Notes: generated from the letters alone by a model not told the origin. A stretch of 64,000 bases of DNA from UKL13-3 sp964392775 (GCA_964392775.1 CAYMRD010000006.1:1-64000), one strand, 5' to 3'. Shown: positions 1-10,373, counted from the first letter of the stretch. Numbers and translations: made by a program.

Positions 1-789
<789 letters not shown>

Positions 790-843
790 TGGTTTAAAAT
801 TGGCAGAAAACGTAAAATCTAAGTATATATTTAATCCAGTACG

Positions 844-861
844 CTTATCTGTGCAGATAAG
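844..861. promoter_or_regulatory. Perfect palindrome upstream of the GEVED gene
   Basis: CTTATCTG-TG-CAGATAAG is a perfect 8-bp inverted repeat with a 2-bp centre, lying about 55 bp upstream of the ATG at 789 and about 65 bp beyond the end of tamL. No T-tract follows on the minus strand, so a dimeric regulator site is more likely than a terminator. The regulator is unknown. Confidence 0.4.
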
Positions 862-925
862 TTTGCGGAAGTTAGGAAAAAATTAAGATATTTTTAACGT
901 GGTTGTCAGAATATTGTGTGTGTTG

Positions 926-3223
926 TCAGAAAGGATACCCAAATGCGAGGTTAAGAATCAGATTATTACGCCTCCAACCGGAGCTTCCTAAATCAAACTG
1001 GTTGAACACCCAGCGTTCTCCATCCGGTAACCAGGGTTTGCGAACGGGAATACCCAAATCGAGGCGGAAAACGAAGAATTGAACGTCAATCCTGAGACCG
1101 GTTCCAATGCTCATGGCAATTTCTTTGACAAATGTTTCGGGCGAAAATTCCCCACCGGGAATGTCGGGGTTGTTATTATTCAGCCATGTATTACCGGCAT
1201 CGGCAAAAAATGCACCTTTGAACATACCCGAAATGGTGAAACGGTATTCAATATTTCCCTCTAATTTAATCTCTCCTCCCTGCTGCACAAAATAAAGTTC
1301 CTGTAAGGAGTCGGGAGCGTGGTAGGTTCCGGGACCAACAGAATAAATGGGGAAACCTCTTAAACTGTAAGGGCCACCCGAAAAATATTGCTTGATATAT
1401 GGAATGGTTGAGGCATTACCATACGGATACGCCCATCCTGCAAACAGCCGCGTAGCAACAAACGAACGGCCTTCTTTATTTAAGCGGTACAACTTTCTCA
1501 GGTCAATATCTCCTTTAAGGTATTGAGCATACCGAACACCAAAAATTTCATTGGGATTTTCGTTTGTGGGAATATCTCCGCTTAATCTGTTTGCAACATT
1601 TAACAGGTTTCCGGCAGCATCAATATTGAAGTGAAAATAGTTGGGATTTCTCTTTTGTGGGATTACCTGTTGGTTGTAGGTGTAGGCATAATTCATTCCG
1701 GCTATAAACTGTTTTTCATACCGCAAAGCAAGGGTAGGATTGTCTTCAACCAGTGCCAGAAAGTCGGGCGATTGGTTAAAGATGTTAAAATAATTTAGAC
1801 TCACAACACTGAGGTCATGATCTACCGGTAAACTTTGTTTCCATTTATAACCAAACGTAAATTTAACGGAGTTGATATCGTAATAATTAACGCGGCTCAG
1901 GTAACTCAGATCAAGCGTAAACTTGGTGCGGGGGGCATACAAACTGCTTGTGCGCAAGTCAAATGGTAATATAAATCGAGGAATATAAAACTCAAGTGAG
2001 GGATTCACCTCATAAGAGAATTGCCCTTTGTAAGGGCCATTAAATTGAGATTCGAACGATCCTTTGAGATTGGCAATAAACAGTTCAGCCCCACCAAAAA
2101 TATTACGGTCGCGGTAGCTAAAGGTGAGCCCCGGACCAATAAACCCATTTGATTTACTAACACCCTGAAGTTCGGTACTGAGTGATCTGCGTTGAACAGG
2201 TGTCAGTAAGATATTCGTTCGCAACAAATTTGATGATGGAATAGAGTCGTATTTGTCGATGCGCACATTTACAAATTTGAAAATACCCAGGCTGTTCAAT
2301 CTGCTTAAAGTTTGATTGTGATCTTTGCGGCTGTATGTTTTGTTGTTTTGAAAAAATACAGACTGAATAATGGGAGCCGGACGCACATAATTACGATCAC
2401 TGAAATAATTAACGTTTTCAATCATCCTTTTGGAAGCGGTATTGTTTTTTCCCAATTCGTAATCGGCAAATACATTTACATCTTTAACCGTATACGGAAG
2501 CCGGGCTGTGTTCGGGGTTTCGGGTTTGAGCTCAATACGCAGGCGCACGCCTCTGTTGCCCATGCTGGTATCCGTTTTATAGAGCAGGTAGTCATAATTG
2601 AAATAATAATACCCCTGATCTTTCATCAGGTCATCAATGCGAAAGCGCTCGTTTTTGATGGCATCCAGACTGTATTGACCACCAATTTTTAGCAGTGATT
2701 CATTTTGTGCGTAGGCAATCAATTGTCCAAGCGAATCGGTTCCGGTATGGTATTCAATGGCTCTGATAGTATACGGTTTACTGAACGAAATAAAATATTG
2801 AACGGAGGCCGTTTGTGAATCCGTTTTCCATTTATAAGTAGCAGCAACATCAAAATACCCAAGGTTAAACAACCGGGCCTCAATGGCTTTGCTTAATACT
2901 TCGGGATCAGCCGAGCTGGCGTATACCGGTTTCTGGCCAAGCTTGCGGTTCATCCAGTTTGAAATACCTTTTTCAGCCTGTTGGGTTTGATAAAAGATGG
3001 ATAAGGATGGGCGCATCCATAACAGTTTGCTGTTGGGTTGAGGTTGCAATAAATCAAGTGCTTCTTTTTTTGCTTTGCGGTTGTACCGTTCGCCCTTGTT
3101 TTGTTGTATGATGATGCCGGAGCCGGTGAAGAGTTTTTCACCGGCAGGAACGTGCTTCAATCCGGTACAGGAAGACAACGCCAATAGTATTATTAAAGAG
3201 ATATGAAGCCAGCGTTTATTCAC
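926..3223 (-). CDS. tamL: Translocation and assembly module lipoprotein TamL (Omp85/TamA family)
   Basis: A 765-residue outer-membrane protein of the BamA/TamA superfamily. It opens with a lipoprotein signal (MNKRWLHISLIILLALSSC, lipobox LSSC, Cys19), the feature that separates Bacteroidota TamL from proteobacterial TamA. An N-terminal half with POTRA-like repeats follows, then a C-terminal Omp85 beta-barrel with the conserved GGPYSLRGFP motif and a terminal aromatic residue (AFGYPF). With TamB it is expected to help insert or supply outer-membrane components. Its ATG overlaps the last codons of the upstream tamB by 8 bp, so the two are almost certainly co-transcribed and translationally coupled. 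No terminator is obvious in the gap to the GEVED gene. Confidence 0.9.
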   Translation of the reverse strand: MNKRWLHISLIILLALSSCTGLKHVPAGEKLFTGSGIIIQQNKGERYNRKAKKEALDLLQPQPNSKLLWMRPSLSIFYQTQQAEKGISNWMNRKLGQKPVYASSADPEVLSKAIEARLFNLGYFDVAATYKWKTDSQTASVQYFISFSKPYTIRAIEYHTGTDSLGQLIAYAQNESLLKIGGQYSLDAIKNERFRIDDLMKDQGYYYFNYDYLLYKTDTSMGNRGVRLRIELKPETPNTARLPYTVKDVNVFADYELGKNNTASKRMIENVNYFSDRNYVRPAPIIQSVFFQNNKTYSRKDHNQTLSRLNSLGIFKFVNVRIDKYDSIPSSNLLRTNILLTPVQRRSLSTELQGVSKSNGFIGPGLTFSYRDRNIFGGAELFIANLKGSFESQFNGPYKGQFSYEVNPSLEFYIPRFILPFDLRTSSLYAPRTKFTLDLSYLSRVNYYDINSVKFTFGYKWKQSLPVDHDLSVVSLNYFNIFNQSPDFLALVEDNPTLALRYEKQFIAGMNYAYTYNQQVIPQKRNPNYFHFNIDAAGNLLNVANRLSGDIPTNENPNEIFGVRYAQYLKGDIDLRKLYRLNKEGRSFVATRLFAGWAYPYGNASTIPYIKQYFSGGPYSLRGFPIYSVGPGTYHAPDSLQELYFVQQGGEIKLEGNIEYRFTISGMFKGAFFADAGNTWLNNNNPDIPGGEFSPETFVKEIAMSIGTGLRIDVQFFVFRLDLGIPVRKPWLPDGERWVFNQFDLGSSGWRRNNLILNLAFGYPF

Positions 3224-6200
3224 CTTGTATACTGTCTGATTTTAGTTTTTCGTCAGTTGTTTTCGGATCGCTGAACAACTGTTGGATGCTGTCGAAATTG
3301 CGTGTAAAGTTGAGGCCTATACCGGTTCGGTAAATCAATCCGTCAATCACCCCTTCGTAGTTGTTTTCGCGGAATGCTTTAAAACGGTAACGGCCATCCT
3401 CCGTAATTTTATACTCCATCACAAGGTCACCGGTGATGTTCTGTCCGTTGGTTTGTGTTTTGTTTCCATCCACATCAATATTGCTACCCACCTGAACGCT
3501 CACGCGGTTGTTAAACAGTTCCTTTTTAAGTCCGATTTGCAACTCCGTATTTTGTTGGGTTCCCTGCGCGGTATAATCATCGTTGGATTGAAGGTTAAAG
3601 TTTAACTCGGCTCCTTTAACATATTTGCCCGATATGGCATTCATCTGATCGGACAACATCTGGTTAACACTGTTGCGCGCAACGGCCGAAACAGCATCTG
3701 TTGTGCTGGTATTGGACGACATGCCCACAGGTAAAAAACGTCCCATAATCAAAATCGAAAACACCTGCTTGTTGAGTTCGTTCACATCGCTGTTAATCTG
3801 ATTGATTTTGGCATACACCATACCGTTAAATGCCTGCTGGTCTTTGGGGGCCATATCAAGTTTAAAGTTGAGTTGTGGTTTCAGTAAAAAACCGCTCATC
3901 ATCAGGTTTACATCATAGTTAAGCAACTTGCGGTAGGCATTTCGTTCCGATTGTGGCATGCCTGATAACTCGGCTGCCAGCAGGTCGGTGGCTCCTGTTT
4001 TGGCTTTGTAAGTAGCTGTGATATCTATCTGCGCATCCAGCGGATCTCCGCTCCAAACAATATTGCTTCCTTTTTTGATTTCGAAATCGCGCTTCACGAT
4101 TTTCTGAAACGAAGCTTTGTAATTTCCTTCACTCAGCTCGTACGAGCCAAATAATGACATTTTTCCATTCGGATTCAGGGTAAAGCTCATCAAGGCATTT
4201 CCACTCACCTGCAAGTTGTCGCCACTTGTTTTGTCGGTAATTACATTCAAACGGGTTTTGTTGTTTACCTCTATATTCACTCTCAAATCGAGGCCCCGCA
4301 AGTCAGAAAGCAGTTGTGTTGAATCGGATTCGAGTGTTTTGTTGGTGGAGTCGGTAAACACCACCACTCCATCACCCTTATCGGTGCTGAGCTCTCCCTG
4401 CTGTACCACAAACGTAAGCTGACTGCCTTCAATCAACCGGGCCTGAGCGGTTATGATTGGTAGTTTTTCAGTTCCGTCAATTTGTATGGTGCTGTTCAAT
4501 AGCAAGGTTCCGTAATACACAGGATTGTCTTTAGCTGTTGTATTCAACACTCTGAATTGTTCGGTTTTGATTTTGAGGTTGTATTCAACAGGAGCCGACT
4601 GGGGTGTTCGGATGCTACCGTTAACCACCAAGGGTTGTTGCATCGAATCCCGAATGGTAAAATTTTTGAGATAAAGGCCGGTATGGTCAAATTGAACATC
4701 TTCATCTTCCATATACAATCGGTTGTTGATGATGGCCAGATTAAAGGAAGCATTGTTAAAGGCCAGTTTACCTTTGTATGTAAGGTTAGAAGATTGGCTG
4801 CTCAGGTTGATATGTCCATACACAGAACCGCTGCTTCTTCGGATGGTTTTAGGAATAAATGCTTCAATAGAAGTTAGGTTAAGTCTTTTGATGTCGACAT
4901 TCAATTTTAAATTGTCGAACTGATATTCAATGTTTGCTGCAACGTCATTGTTTGATCCGCTCAATATTGCATGTGCAACATATTGATTGTTGCCGGAATT
5001 TTTAGCGTGGAAACTCAAATCGCCAACAGCTACATTGTTAAGAGAGATATTGTTAATCGTTAAATCAGACGAGAAACCAATAGTAGGGAGTGTTTTTAAT
5101 TCCACAAATCCATTCATCAATCCCCGTGCAATGGCGCTGTCTTTTTCAATTAACTGAGAAAAGGTTCCTATTTCAAAATTGTTGAAACGAATGGTGAGTG
5201 GCGATTGTTTGCTTTCATTTTGTGAGGTGATACTCACCTGCGATTCGCGGTTGGTCAGCGACATGTTTTCAACCCGCACAGCATCGGGCATCAGCAGAAT
5301 GCGGTTGGCTTCGTCAACGGCCCATTGTTGGTTGTTTAAGATGATATAGGGATGGGCGAGTGAGATACTGATTTGGTTATTGGGCAATCGGTTGGCCGAA
5401 CCTTTAATCCATATACGGCTGCCACTGTCGGGATGCAGCATGCGTAACTCATACCCAAGGGCGTTGTTGGCTGCAAATAATTGCAAAGTTGTTTTCGGAA
5501 ATGCAACCGAACCTTTTTGATAGGAAAGAATAGAGGTTTCGCAGCGAAACGTATCAGAAGAGCCTTTGGCTTCGAGTGCAAATCCTTTAATTATATTGTG
5601 ATTGATTTCGAGCAATGGCATCGAAGCCTCAGCCGATAATGTATTTAGCTTTTTATTGTACACAATATTCAACCGTGCTCCGTTAAATTGATTGATAGTT
5701 GGAAAAAACACTTCGGTGAGTATTGGATGAGGCCGGATATTGACTTCGGCTACCAGTGATTCTGAAAGAGAGTCGGGAAGTGTTGACGTTTGGTTGGTGT
5801 ATTGATTGAGGTATTTGCGCAAAGTTCCCAATATACTTTTGATGCGTGTGCTGCCTTTGTAGTTGAGTGCAACCACTGAGTTGTCTGTGAATCGATTTGT
5901 GGGTTCATTTAACCGCACGTTGAGCAATGAATCGCATTTATATGCTTTGTTATTTTTTAGAACGGTTACGTGTTTGATATTGAGTGATGCTGAAAGTTTG
6001 TTGATGGATGAAGGTCTGATGTTGCCCTTAATTTCCCCGCTTCCCGAAATTTTTTCGGTGCTGAGGTGCATCTGAAACAAATCGGCATGGGTAATTCGGG
6101 CATCCACATTTCCGCTGATGTTTTGAGAAGTTGTATTTCCCGAAGACAATAATTGCATGACTAATGCGGTATCGTTCACTTGCATGTCAACGCTGTAAGT

Positions 6201-8162
6201 TCCCGATTCGGCTTTGGCATCAAATTTTAGATTTGCATAATTGTGCCTGTACAGTTCGGCTTGTTCCAATTGGCAATGAATGTTTGAGCGGATTTTTTGC
6301 AAATCAAAATACTGACCTTCCATATCAATTGTTCCGGTTACCGGACCCAGCCATTGTTGTATACCCATAATCTTACCTGCATTAAAAACTCTGGCTTGGG
6401 TATGGAGGTTGTATTGCTGTTGGTTGATGTCTACCGAACCTTTGGCGTAGAGTTCACCATCAGTACATTGTACATGCAGTTCTCCGCTTGCTGCCTGAGT
6501 TGTTCCCTCCGCACTGCCGGTGAGTAAAAACTGTTCGGGCAACGTGATGTATGTTGGTAATATCTGTTTAGGTAACAGTGCTTCAACATCTGCGCGGGTT
6601 CCCGCTGCTACCAGATTTGGCAAATGAAAAACTAGTTTATTTGGAGTGAGTATGTGATTCAGTTGTCCGGTTGCTTCTACAAATGTTTGTCCGGTTTGTG
6701 CAGAGAATTTTTGTAAGTGGAGTTCTTGCAAACGTCCTTTGATGGTTCCGTTAAGGCTTAGGGTTCGTTCGTTTTGTAATCCGGGGTAAGAAGCAAGTTG
6801 CGGAGCCACCATCAATACATCTTCCATACTCAGCTTTGAATTGTTAAACTGAAGATGGATATTCAACTCTTCGGGGTGTTGTGCGATACGATTGAGAGAG
6901 GACCACGAAGCGCGCAGGTATTTGTTCAATACCGAGCGTGACGTTCGCAGGTTGAGGTTAGCCAGTTCGGCATGGTTATCATCATACACAAAACGTGTGG
7001 TAAGCTGTTTAAGTTCCAGTCCGCATTGTTCGTTGGCCTGCAATTTTTTTATGTCACCACTGATATTGTCGGTTCCATAATGCAAATGGGACGCATCTAT
7101 ATTGATGCCGCTGATGTGAAGGTGGTTGTAGTCGATGCCGGAAGATTGTTTAGTTGTGCCAGCCACATCATACGCAAAAATATTATCGGATACATTGCAG
7201 TGCGCCAAATTAACCTGCCAGTGTTGGGTTGAAGATGTCGTGTCTGCTACCGTGTTGGTGGGCGGAATACGTGTGAGTCCTGTTTTCGATGCATGTATGT
7301 TTAACGATGTAATGGCAATCAGTTGTTTGTTTAAGTCGATGCTGGAAGGGATGATATCAAGGTCTCCCACTTCTGAAAAAAAGTACAGAGAGTCGCTGGG
7401 TTTATTGAGGTAAAACTTTACGTTGTGCAAGGTTAGTTTGTCGGCCCCCACACCGGGTAAAACAGTAGTTGTAGTACCGGTGTCGGGTAACGATTTGAGT
7501 TTTGAAATATCAACCCATACCGTGGTTTCACTCAGCGACAATTGCTGCACAAAAAAAACGAATGTTTGCAGGTTGATGGTTTTGGGGTGAATATTCAAGT
7601 CGCCAATTTTCCCTTTAACAAACAGTCCACTTACTTCATCGGTATAACTGCCTCGAATATTTTGCAAAGAGATTTCCCCTATATCAAACACAAAAGGTTG
7701 ACTCTGCTTTGTGTTGTCCTTAGCACTGTCTTTTGCACTGTCTATTGCGCTGCCCTCCAGGGCAGCGGTAAAAAAAGCAAAGTTGAAACTGCTGTCCACT
7801 GCCGAGCGTGAGATATTCGCATTCACACCTGTAAGGCTGAGCTCACTAACCTCCAGTTTGCTATCCAGCAAGCTCAACATATTGATGCCAACTGAAAGTT
7901 CTTCCACATACAATAAGGTATCGTTGTTGAGGTCGTTGGCAAATATTTTTTCAATAACGATGCTGCGTGGAAACCGGATGGCTACACGCCCAACCGAAAG
8001 CCGGGTACCTGTTTGGGATGAAAGATAAGAGGCCGTGTATTGAACCAGTTTGCTTTGAACAAAGGAAAATTGTAGCAATAGAACAGACAGCAGTGCCAAT
8101 CCCAATAAGGAACAGACACTCCAAATGATTACTCTACTCGTATATTGAACAAAGGGTTTCAC
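3216..8162 (-). CDS. tamB: TamB-like translocation/assembly module protein (DUF490)
   Basis: A very large protein of about 1650 residues with one N-terminal membrane anchor (VIIWSVCSLLGLALLSVLLL), a long region of repetitive beta-strand segments typical of AsmA/TamB bridge proteins, and a C-terminal DUF490 region (GNALMSFTLNPNGKMSLFGS onwards). Such proteins span the periplasm between the inner membrane and an Omp85 partner and are proposed to carry lipid or help barrel assembly. It directly precedes and overlaps tamL. The start is uncertain: TTG at 8174 is possible, but it overlaps a TATTTTG promoter-like box (8172-8178 on the minus strand). I prefer GTG at 8162, just before the anchor. Confidence 0.88.
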   Translation of the reverse strand: MKPFVQYTSRVIIWSVCSLLGLALLSVLLLQFSFVQSKLVQYTASYLSSQTGTRLSVGRVAIRFPRSIVIEKIFANDLNNDTLLYVEELSVGINMLSLLDSKLEVSELSLTGVNANISRSAVDSSFNFAFFTAALEGSAIDSAKDSAKDNTKQSQPFVFDIGEISLQNIRGSYTDEVSGLFVKGKIGDLNIHPKTINLQTFVFFVQQLSLSETTVWVDISKLKSLPDTGTTTTVLPGVGADKLTLHNVKFYLNKPSDSLYFFSEVGDLDIIPSSIDLNKQLIAITSLNIHASKTGLTRIPPTNTVADTTSSTQHWQVNLAHCNVSDNIFAYDVAGTTKQSSGIDYNHLHISGINIDASHLHYGTDNISGDIKKLQANEQCGLELKQLTTRFVYDDNHAELANLNLRTSRSVLNKYLRASWSSLNRIAQHPEELNIHLQFNNSKLSMEDVLMVAPQLASYPGLQNERTLSLNGTIKGRLQELHLQKFSAQTGQTFVEATGQLNHILTPNKLVFHLPNLVAAGTRADVEALLPKQILPTYITLPEQFLLTGSAEGTTQAASGELHVQCTDGELYAKGSVDINQQQYNLHTQARVFNAGKIMGIQQWLGPVTGTIDMEGQYFDLQKIRSNIHCQLEQAELYRHNYANLKFDAKAESGTYSVDMQVNDTALVMQLLSSGNTTSQNISGNVDARITHADLFQMHLSTEKISGSGEIKGNIRPSSINKLSASLNIKHVTVLKNNKAYKCDSLLNVRLNEPTNRFTDNSVVALNYKGSTRIKSILGTLRKYLNQYTNQTSTLPDSLSESLVAEVNIRPHPILTEVFFPTINQFNGARLNIVYNKKLNTLSAEASMPLLEINHNIIKGFALEAKGSSDTFRCETSILSYQKGSVAFPKTTLQLFAANNALGYELRMLHPDSGSRIWIKGSANRLPNNQISISLAHPYIILNNQQWAVDEANRILLMPDAVRVENMSLTNRESQVSITSQNESKQSPLTIRFNNFEIGTFSQLIEKDSAIARGLMNGFVELKTLPTIGFSSDLTINNISLNNVAVGDLSFHAKNSGNNQYVAHAILSGSNNDVAANIEYQFDNLKLNVDIKRLNLTSIEAFIPKTIRRSSGSVYGHINLSSQSSNLTYKGKLAFNNASFNLAIINNRLYMEDEDVQFDHTGLYLKNFTIRDSMQQPLVVNGSIRTPQSAPVEYNLKIKTEQFRVLNTTAKDNPVYYGTLLLNSTIQIDGTEKLPIITAQARLIEGSQLTFVVQQGELSTDKGDGVVVFTDSTNKTLESDSTQLLSDLRGLDLRVNIEVNNKTRLNVITDKTSGDNLQVSGNALMSFTLNPNGKMSLFGSYELSEGNYKASFQKIVKRDFEIKKGSNIVWSGDPLDAQIDITATYKAKTGATDLLAAELSGMPQSERNAYRKLLNYDVNLMMSGFLLKPQLNFKLDMAPKDQQAFNGMVYAKINQINSDVNELNKQVFSILIMGRFLPVGMSSNTSTTDAVSAVARNSVNQMLSDQMNAISGKYVKGAELNFNLQSNDDYTAQGTQQNTELQIGLKKELFNNRVSVQVGSNIDVDGNKTQTNGQNITGDLVMEYKITEDGRYRFKAFRENNYEGVIDGLIYRTGIGLNFTRNFDSIQQLFSDPKTTDEKLKSDSIQGE

Positions 8163-8178
8163 GGATACCTGCAAAATA

Positions 8179-8522
8179 GTGGAAATAGATGAACGCTACT
8201 TAACATTTTTGGGGCAGGGTGGAAAGGGCACATAAAATGAATATTTATCTGAATGGATAGAATAATATCACCCTTTCAGGGTTTCATAATATACGGTATC
8301 TACAACAATTTCATCCCTTCGGGATTTGAAAACATGAAAGCAACACTCACAGGATTGATATAATTATAACGGCTTTAATAATTCTTTTCGGGATTTTTAA
8401 AAAAATATGGAAGGAAAGCCCGAAGGGCTGACATGATTATAGCTGTTGTTAAAAGCATTTTGCAGAGGTAGCAAGTCACGGCCGTGCTGTCCGCAACAAT
8501 TTTCTTTAGAAAAATGTGCTTG
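8179..8522. other. Intergenic stretch without a recognised gene
   Basis: About 340 bp between tamB and the ssrA terminator. It carries short inverted pieces such as CCCTTTCAGGG, ATCCCTTCGGGAT and AGCCCGAAGGGCT, which recur as local hairpins. No open frame has a recognisable product. Confidence 0.5.
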
Positions 8523-8561
8523 AAAAGAAACGCCCCCGCTGCGCAATGCGTAGCGGGGGCG
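8523..8561 (-). terminator. Intrinsic terminator of ssrA
   Basis: A GC-rich stem pairs 8531-8540 (CGCCCCCGCT) with 8552-8561 (AGCGGGGGCG). On the minus strand it is followed by a TTTCTTTT tract, immediately after the tmRNA 3' end. Confidence 0.85.
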
Positions 8562-8563
8562 AA

Positions 8564-8933
8564 GGTGGAGCTGCAGGGAGTCGAACCCTGGTCCGGAGAT
8601 GGAACGGTCACGCTTTCTACATGCTTAGTGACACATTAATTTTCGGGACGGATCAGGCTGTATCTCTTGCCAAATCAATCCTTATCCTCTTGCGTGCTGT
8701 TGGTGCATAAAGGCCATACACCAAAAGGCTTTTCCTGATGATGCCTCTGATGCAAGTGCGGTTAAGCTAACACCTGCGAGACAATGGCAAGTGCGTAATC
8801 TTCCTGATTAGGCAGCCATAGCGAATTGAGTTTCGCCAATTGTTGTTTTGGGTATCGAGATTCACGAGCCAATATCCCAACGCTCGGCATGCTTACGCGC
8901 CTATTGCACATCCCGTCAATTCCGGTCAGCCCC
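8564..8933 (-). ncRNA. ssrA: Transfer-messenger RNA (tmRNA)
   Basis: The 5' end GGGGCTGACCGGAATTGACG and the 3' T-arm/acceptor segment GGTTCGACTCCCTGCAGCTC are the signatures of tmRNA. Pairing GGGGCT with AGCTCC closes the alanine-type acceptor stem. The genome encodes only CC after the discriminator A, so the final A must be added. The resume frame lies at 8808-8837: GGC GAA ACT CAA TTC GCT ATG GCT GCC TAA, giving the degradation tag GETQFAMAA after the tmRNA-borne alanine. The RNA rescues stalled ribosomes by trans-translation with SmpB (not in this window). A TATATTTG box lies just upstream and a strong hairpin just downstream, so it is a single transcription unit. Confidence 0.96.
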
Positions 8934-8943
8934 AATAGAAGGG

Positions 8944-8951
8944 CAAATATA
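8944..8951 (-). promoter_or_regulatory. -7 promoter box of ssrA (TATATTTG)
   Basis: It matches the Bacteroidota TAnnTTTG box. It would place the transcription start a few bases before the mature 5' end at 8933, leaving a short leader for RNase P to remove. No clear -33 TTG at the usual spacing. Confidence 0.7.
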
Positions 8952-9008
8952 GTCAAATTGTTAGAGGTTTGAAGTTTGATGTTTGATGTTGGAGGTTAGA
9001 AGACAATC

Positions 9009-9199
9009 TGCTTAGAAATTGACATTGTGCGCGTGGATTCCCTTTAGGATTAGGGGAGCGTGGGGAATAGAAGTTGGGATGTCGGCAATTAGTCGGTTCG
9101 CAGTCCGCGGTTCACAGTCTGCTTAGGAATGAGCATTGTGCTTATTGGATATCCTTTAGGTAGAGGAGAGCGTAAGGATAGCAGTTAGAAGTTGTTCGG
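9009..9199. repeat. Two imperfect direct repeats between ssrA and prfB
   Basis: Two copies of a roughly 70-80 bp degenerate segment begin near 9009 (TCTGCTTAGAAATTGACATT) and near 9118 (TCTGCTTAGGAATGAGCATT). They share the order TCTGCTTAG, CATTGTGC, GGAT, CCTTTAGG, GGGAGCG/AGAGCG, TAGAAGTT. The gap holds further words such as GTCGGTTCGCAGTCCGCGG that recur inverted near 9205. No coding capacity. Confidence 0.55.
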
Positions 9200-9278
9200 C
9201 ATACCGCTGACTGCGGACCGACTAGCCGCAGACTGTCTCTCCATCTCATTTCTTGCTTCTCGTTTCTCGAATCTTCCT

Positions 9279-9286
9279 TATCTTCG
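9279..9286 (+). promoter_or_regulatory. Probable -7 box of prfB (TATCTTCG)
   Basis: A TAnnTTTG-like box with TTCG in place of TTTG. It ends 9 bp before the prfB ATG, so the mRNA leader would be only a few nucleotides long. Confidence 0.45.
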
Positions 9287-9295
9287 CCCCCAATT

Positions 9296-10373
9296 ATGAC
9301 AAACGATAACTTCAAGGATTTGAAAGAAAGGGTTGAAGCCCTAAGGAGGTTTCTTTGACTACGATGTCAGGAAAATTCAGGTAGCAGAAGAAGAGCAACT
9401 CACACATGAACCCGGCTTTTGGGACAATCCCAAGCGTGCCGAGCAGATTCTGAAAAACACCAAACTCAAAAAAGTATGGACCGATGGATTCGAACAGGTA
9501 CTAGCCTCGTTTGATGACCTTGCTGTGCTGTATGAGTTTGAACTGGCAGGCGAAGCCACCGAAGAAGAACTCGAAGCGCATTACCAAACCACCAAAAAAG
9601 TGGTGGAAGAGCTGGAGTTTAAAAACATGTTGAGTGGTGAAGAGGATCAGATGAACTGTATTCTCAATATCAATTCGGGAGCGGGCGGAACTGAAAGCCA
9701 GGACTGGGCATCCATGCTCATGCGCATGTACCTGATGTATGCCGAAAAACATGGTATGAATGCCACAGTGTTGGAACAACAGGATGGTGACGGTGCCGGC
9801 ATCAAATCATGTTCGATACAAATTGAAGGAGAGTTTGCCTTTGGATTTTTAAAAGGCGAAAATGGTGTACACCGACTGGTGCGTATTTCTCCATTTGACA
9901 GCAATGCCCGCAGACATACTTCGTTTGCTTCGGTGTATTGTTACCCGCTGGTGGATGATACCATTGAGATTGAAATCAAGGATGCCGATATCGAAATTCA
10001 AACTTCGCGTTCAGGTGGTGCGGGCGGACAAAACGTAAACAAGGTAGAAACCAAGGTACAGCTTACGCATAAGCCTACGGGCATTGTGATTGTTTGTCAG
10101 GTAGAGCGTTCGCAAATTGGCAATAAAGAACGAGCCATGAAAATGCTCAAATCGCAATTGTATGAATTGGAATTGCGCAAACGCAATGAAGCCAAAGCAA
10201 CGGTTGAAGCCGGTAAGAAAAAAATTGAATGGGGTTCACAAATCCGCAACTATGTGTTTCACCCGTATAAGCTGGTGAAGGACTTGCGCACCGATACCGA
10301 AACATCGGATGTACAAGGGGTAATGGATGGAGAACTCGATGATTTCATTAAAGCGTATTTGATGGAGTATTGA
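9296..10373 (+). CDS. prfB: Peptide chain release factor 2, with programmed +1 frameshift
   Basis: ATG at 9296 opens a 20-codon frame (MTNDNFKDLKERVEALRRFL) that ends in TGA at 9356. The sequence AGGAGG TTT CTT TGA C is the classic RF2 autoregulatory site: internal Shine-Dalgarno at 9344-9349, slippery CTT, poor-context TGA. A +1 shift at CTT moves reading to GAC at 9357 and continues as DYDVRKIQVAEEE to the stop at 10373, giving about 358 residues. The GGQ motif is present in SGGAGGQNVNKVETK, and the codon-recognition and coiled-coil domains are complete. RF2 terminates at UGA/UAA; low RF2 promotes the shift and restores its synthesis. The coding sequence is join(9296..9355,9357..10373). A caller without frameshift rules would annotate only the part from 9525. 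Confidence 0.97.

Noticed and set aside
8375..8710. Small protein genes overlapping the tmRNA region
   Set aside because: They are frames across a structured RNA and its terminator.
9525..10373. prfB as a truncated gene starting at 9525
   Set aside because: The AGGAGG TTT CTT TGA C frameshift site at 9344-9359 restores the full-length protein from 9296.
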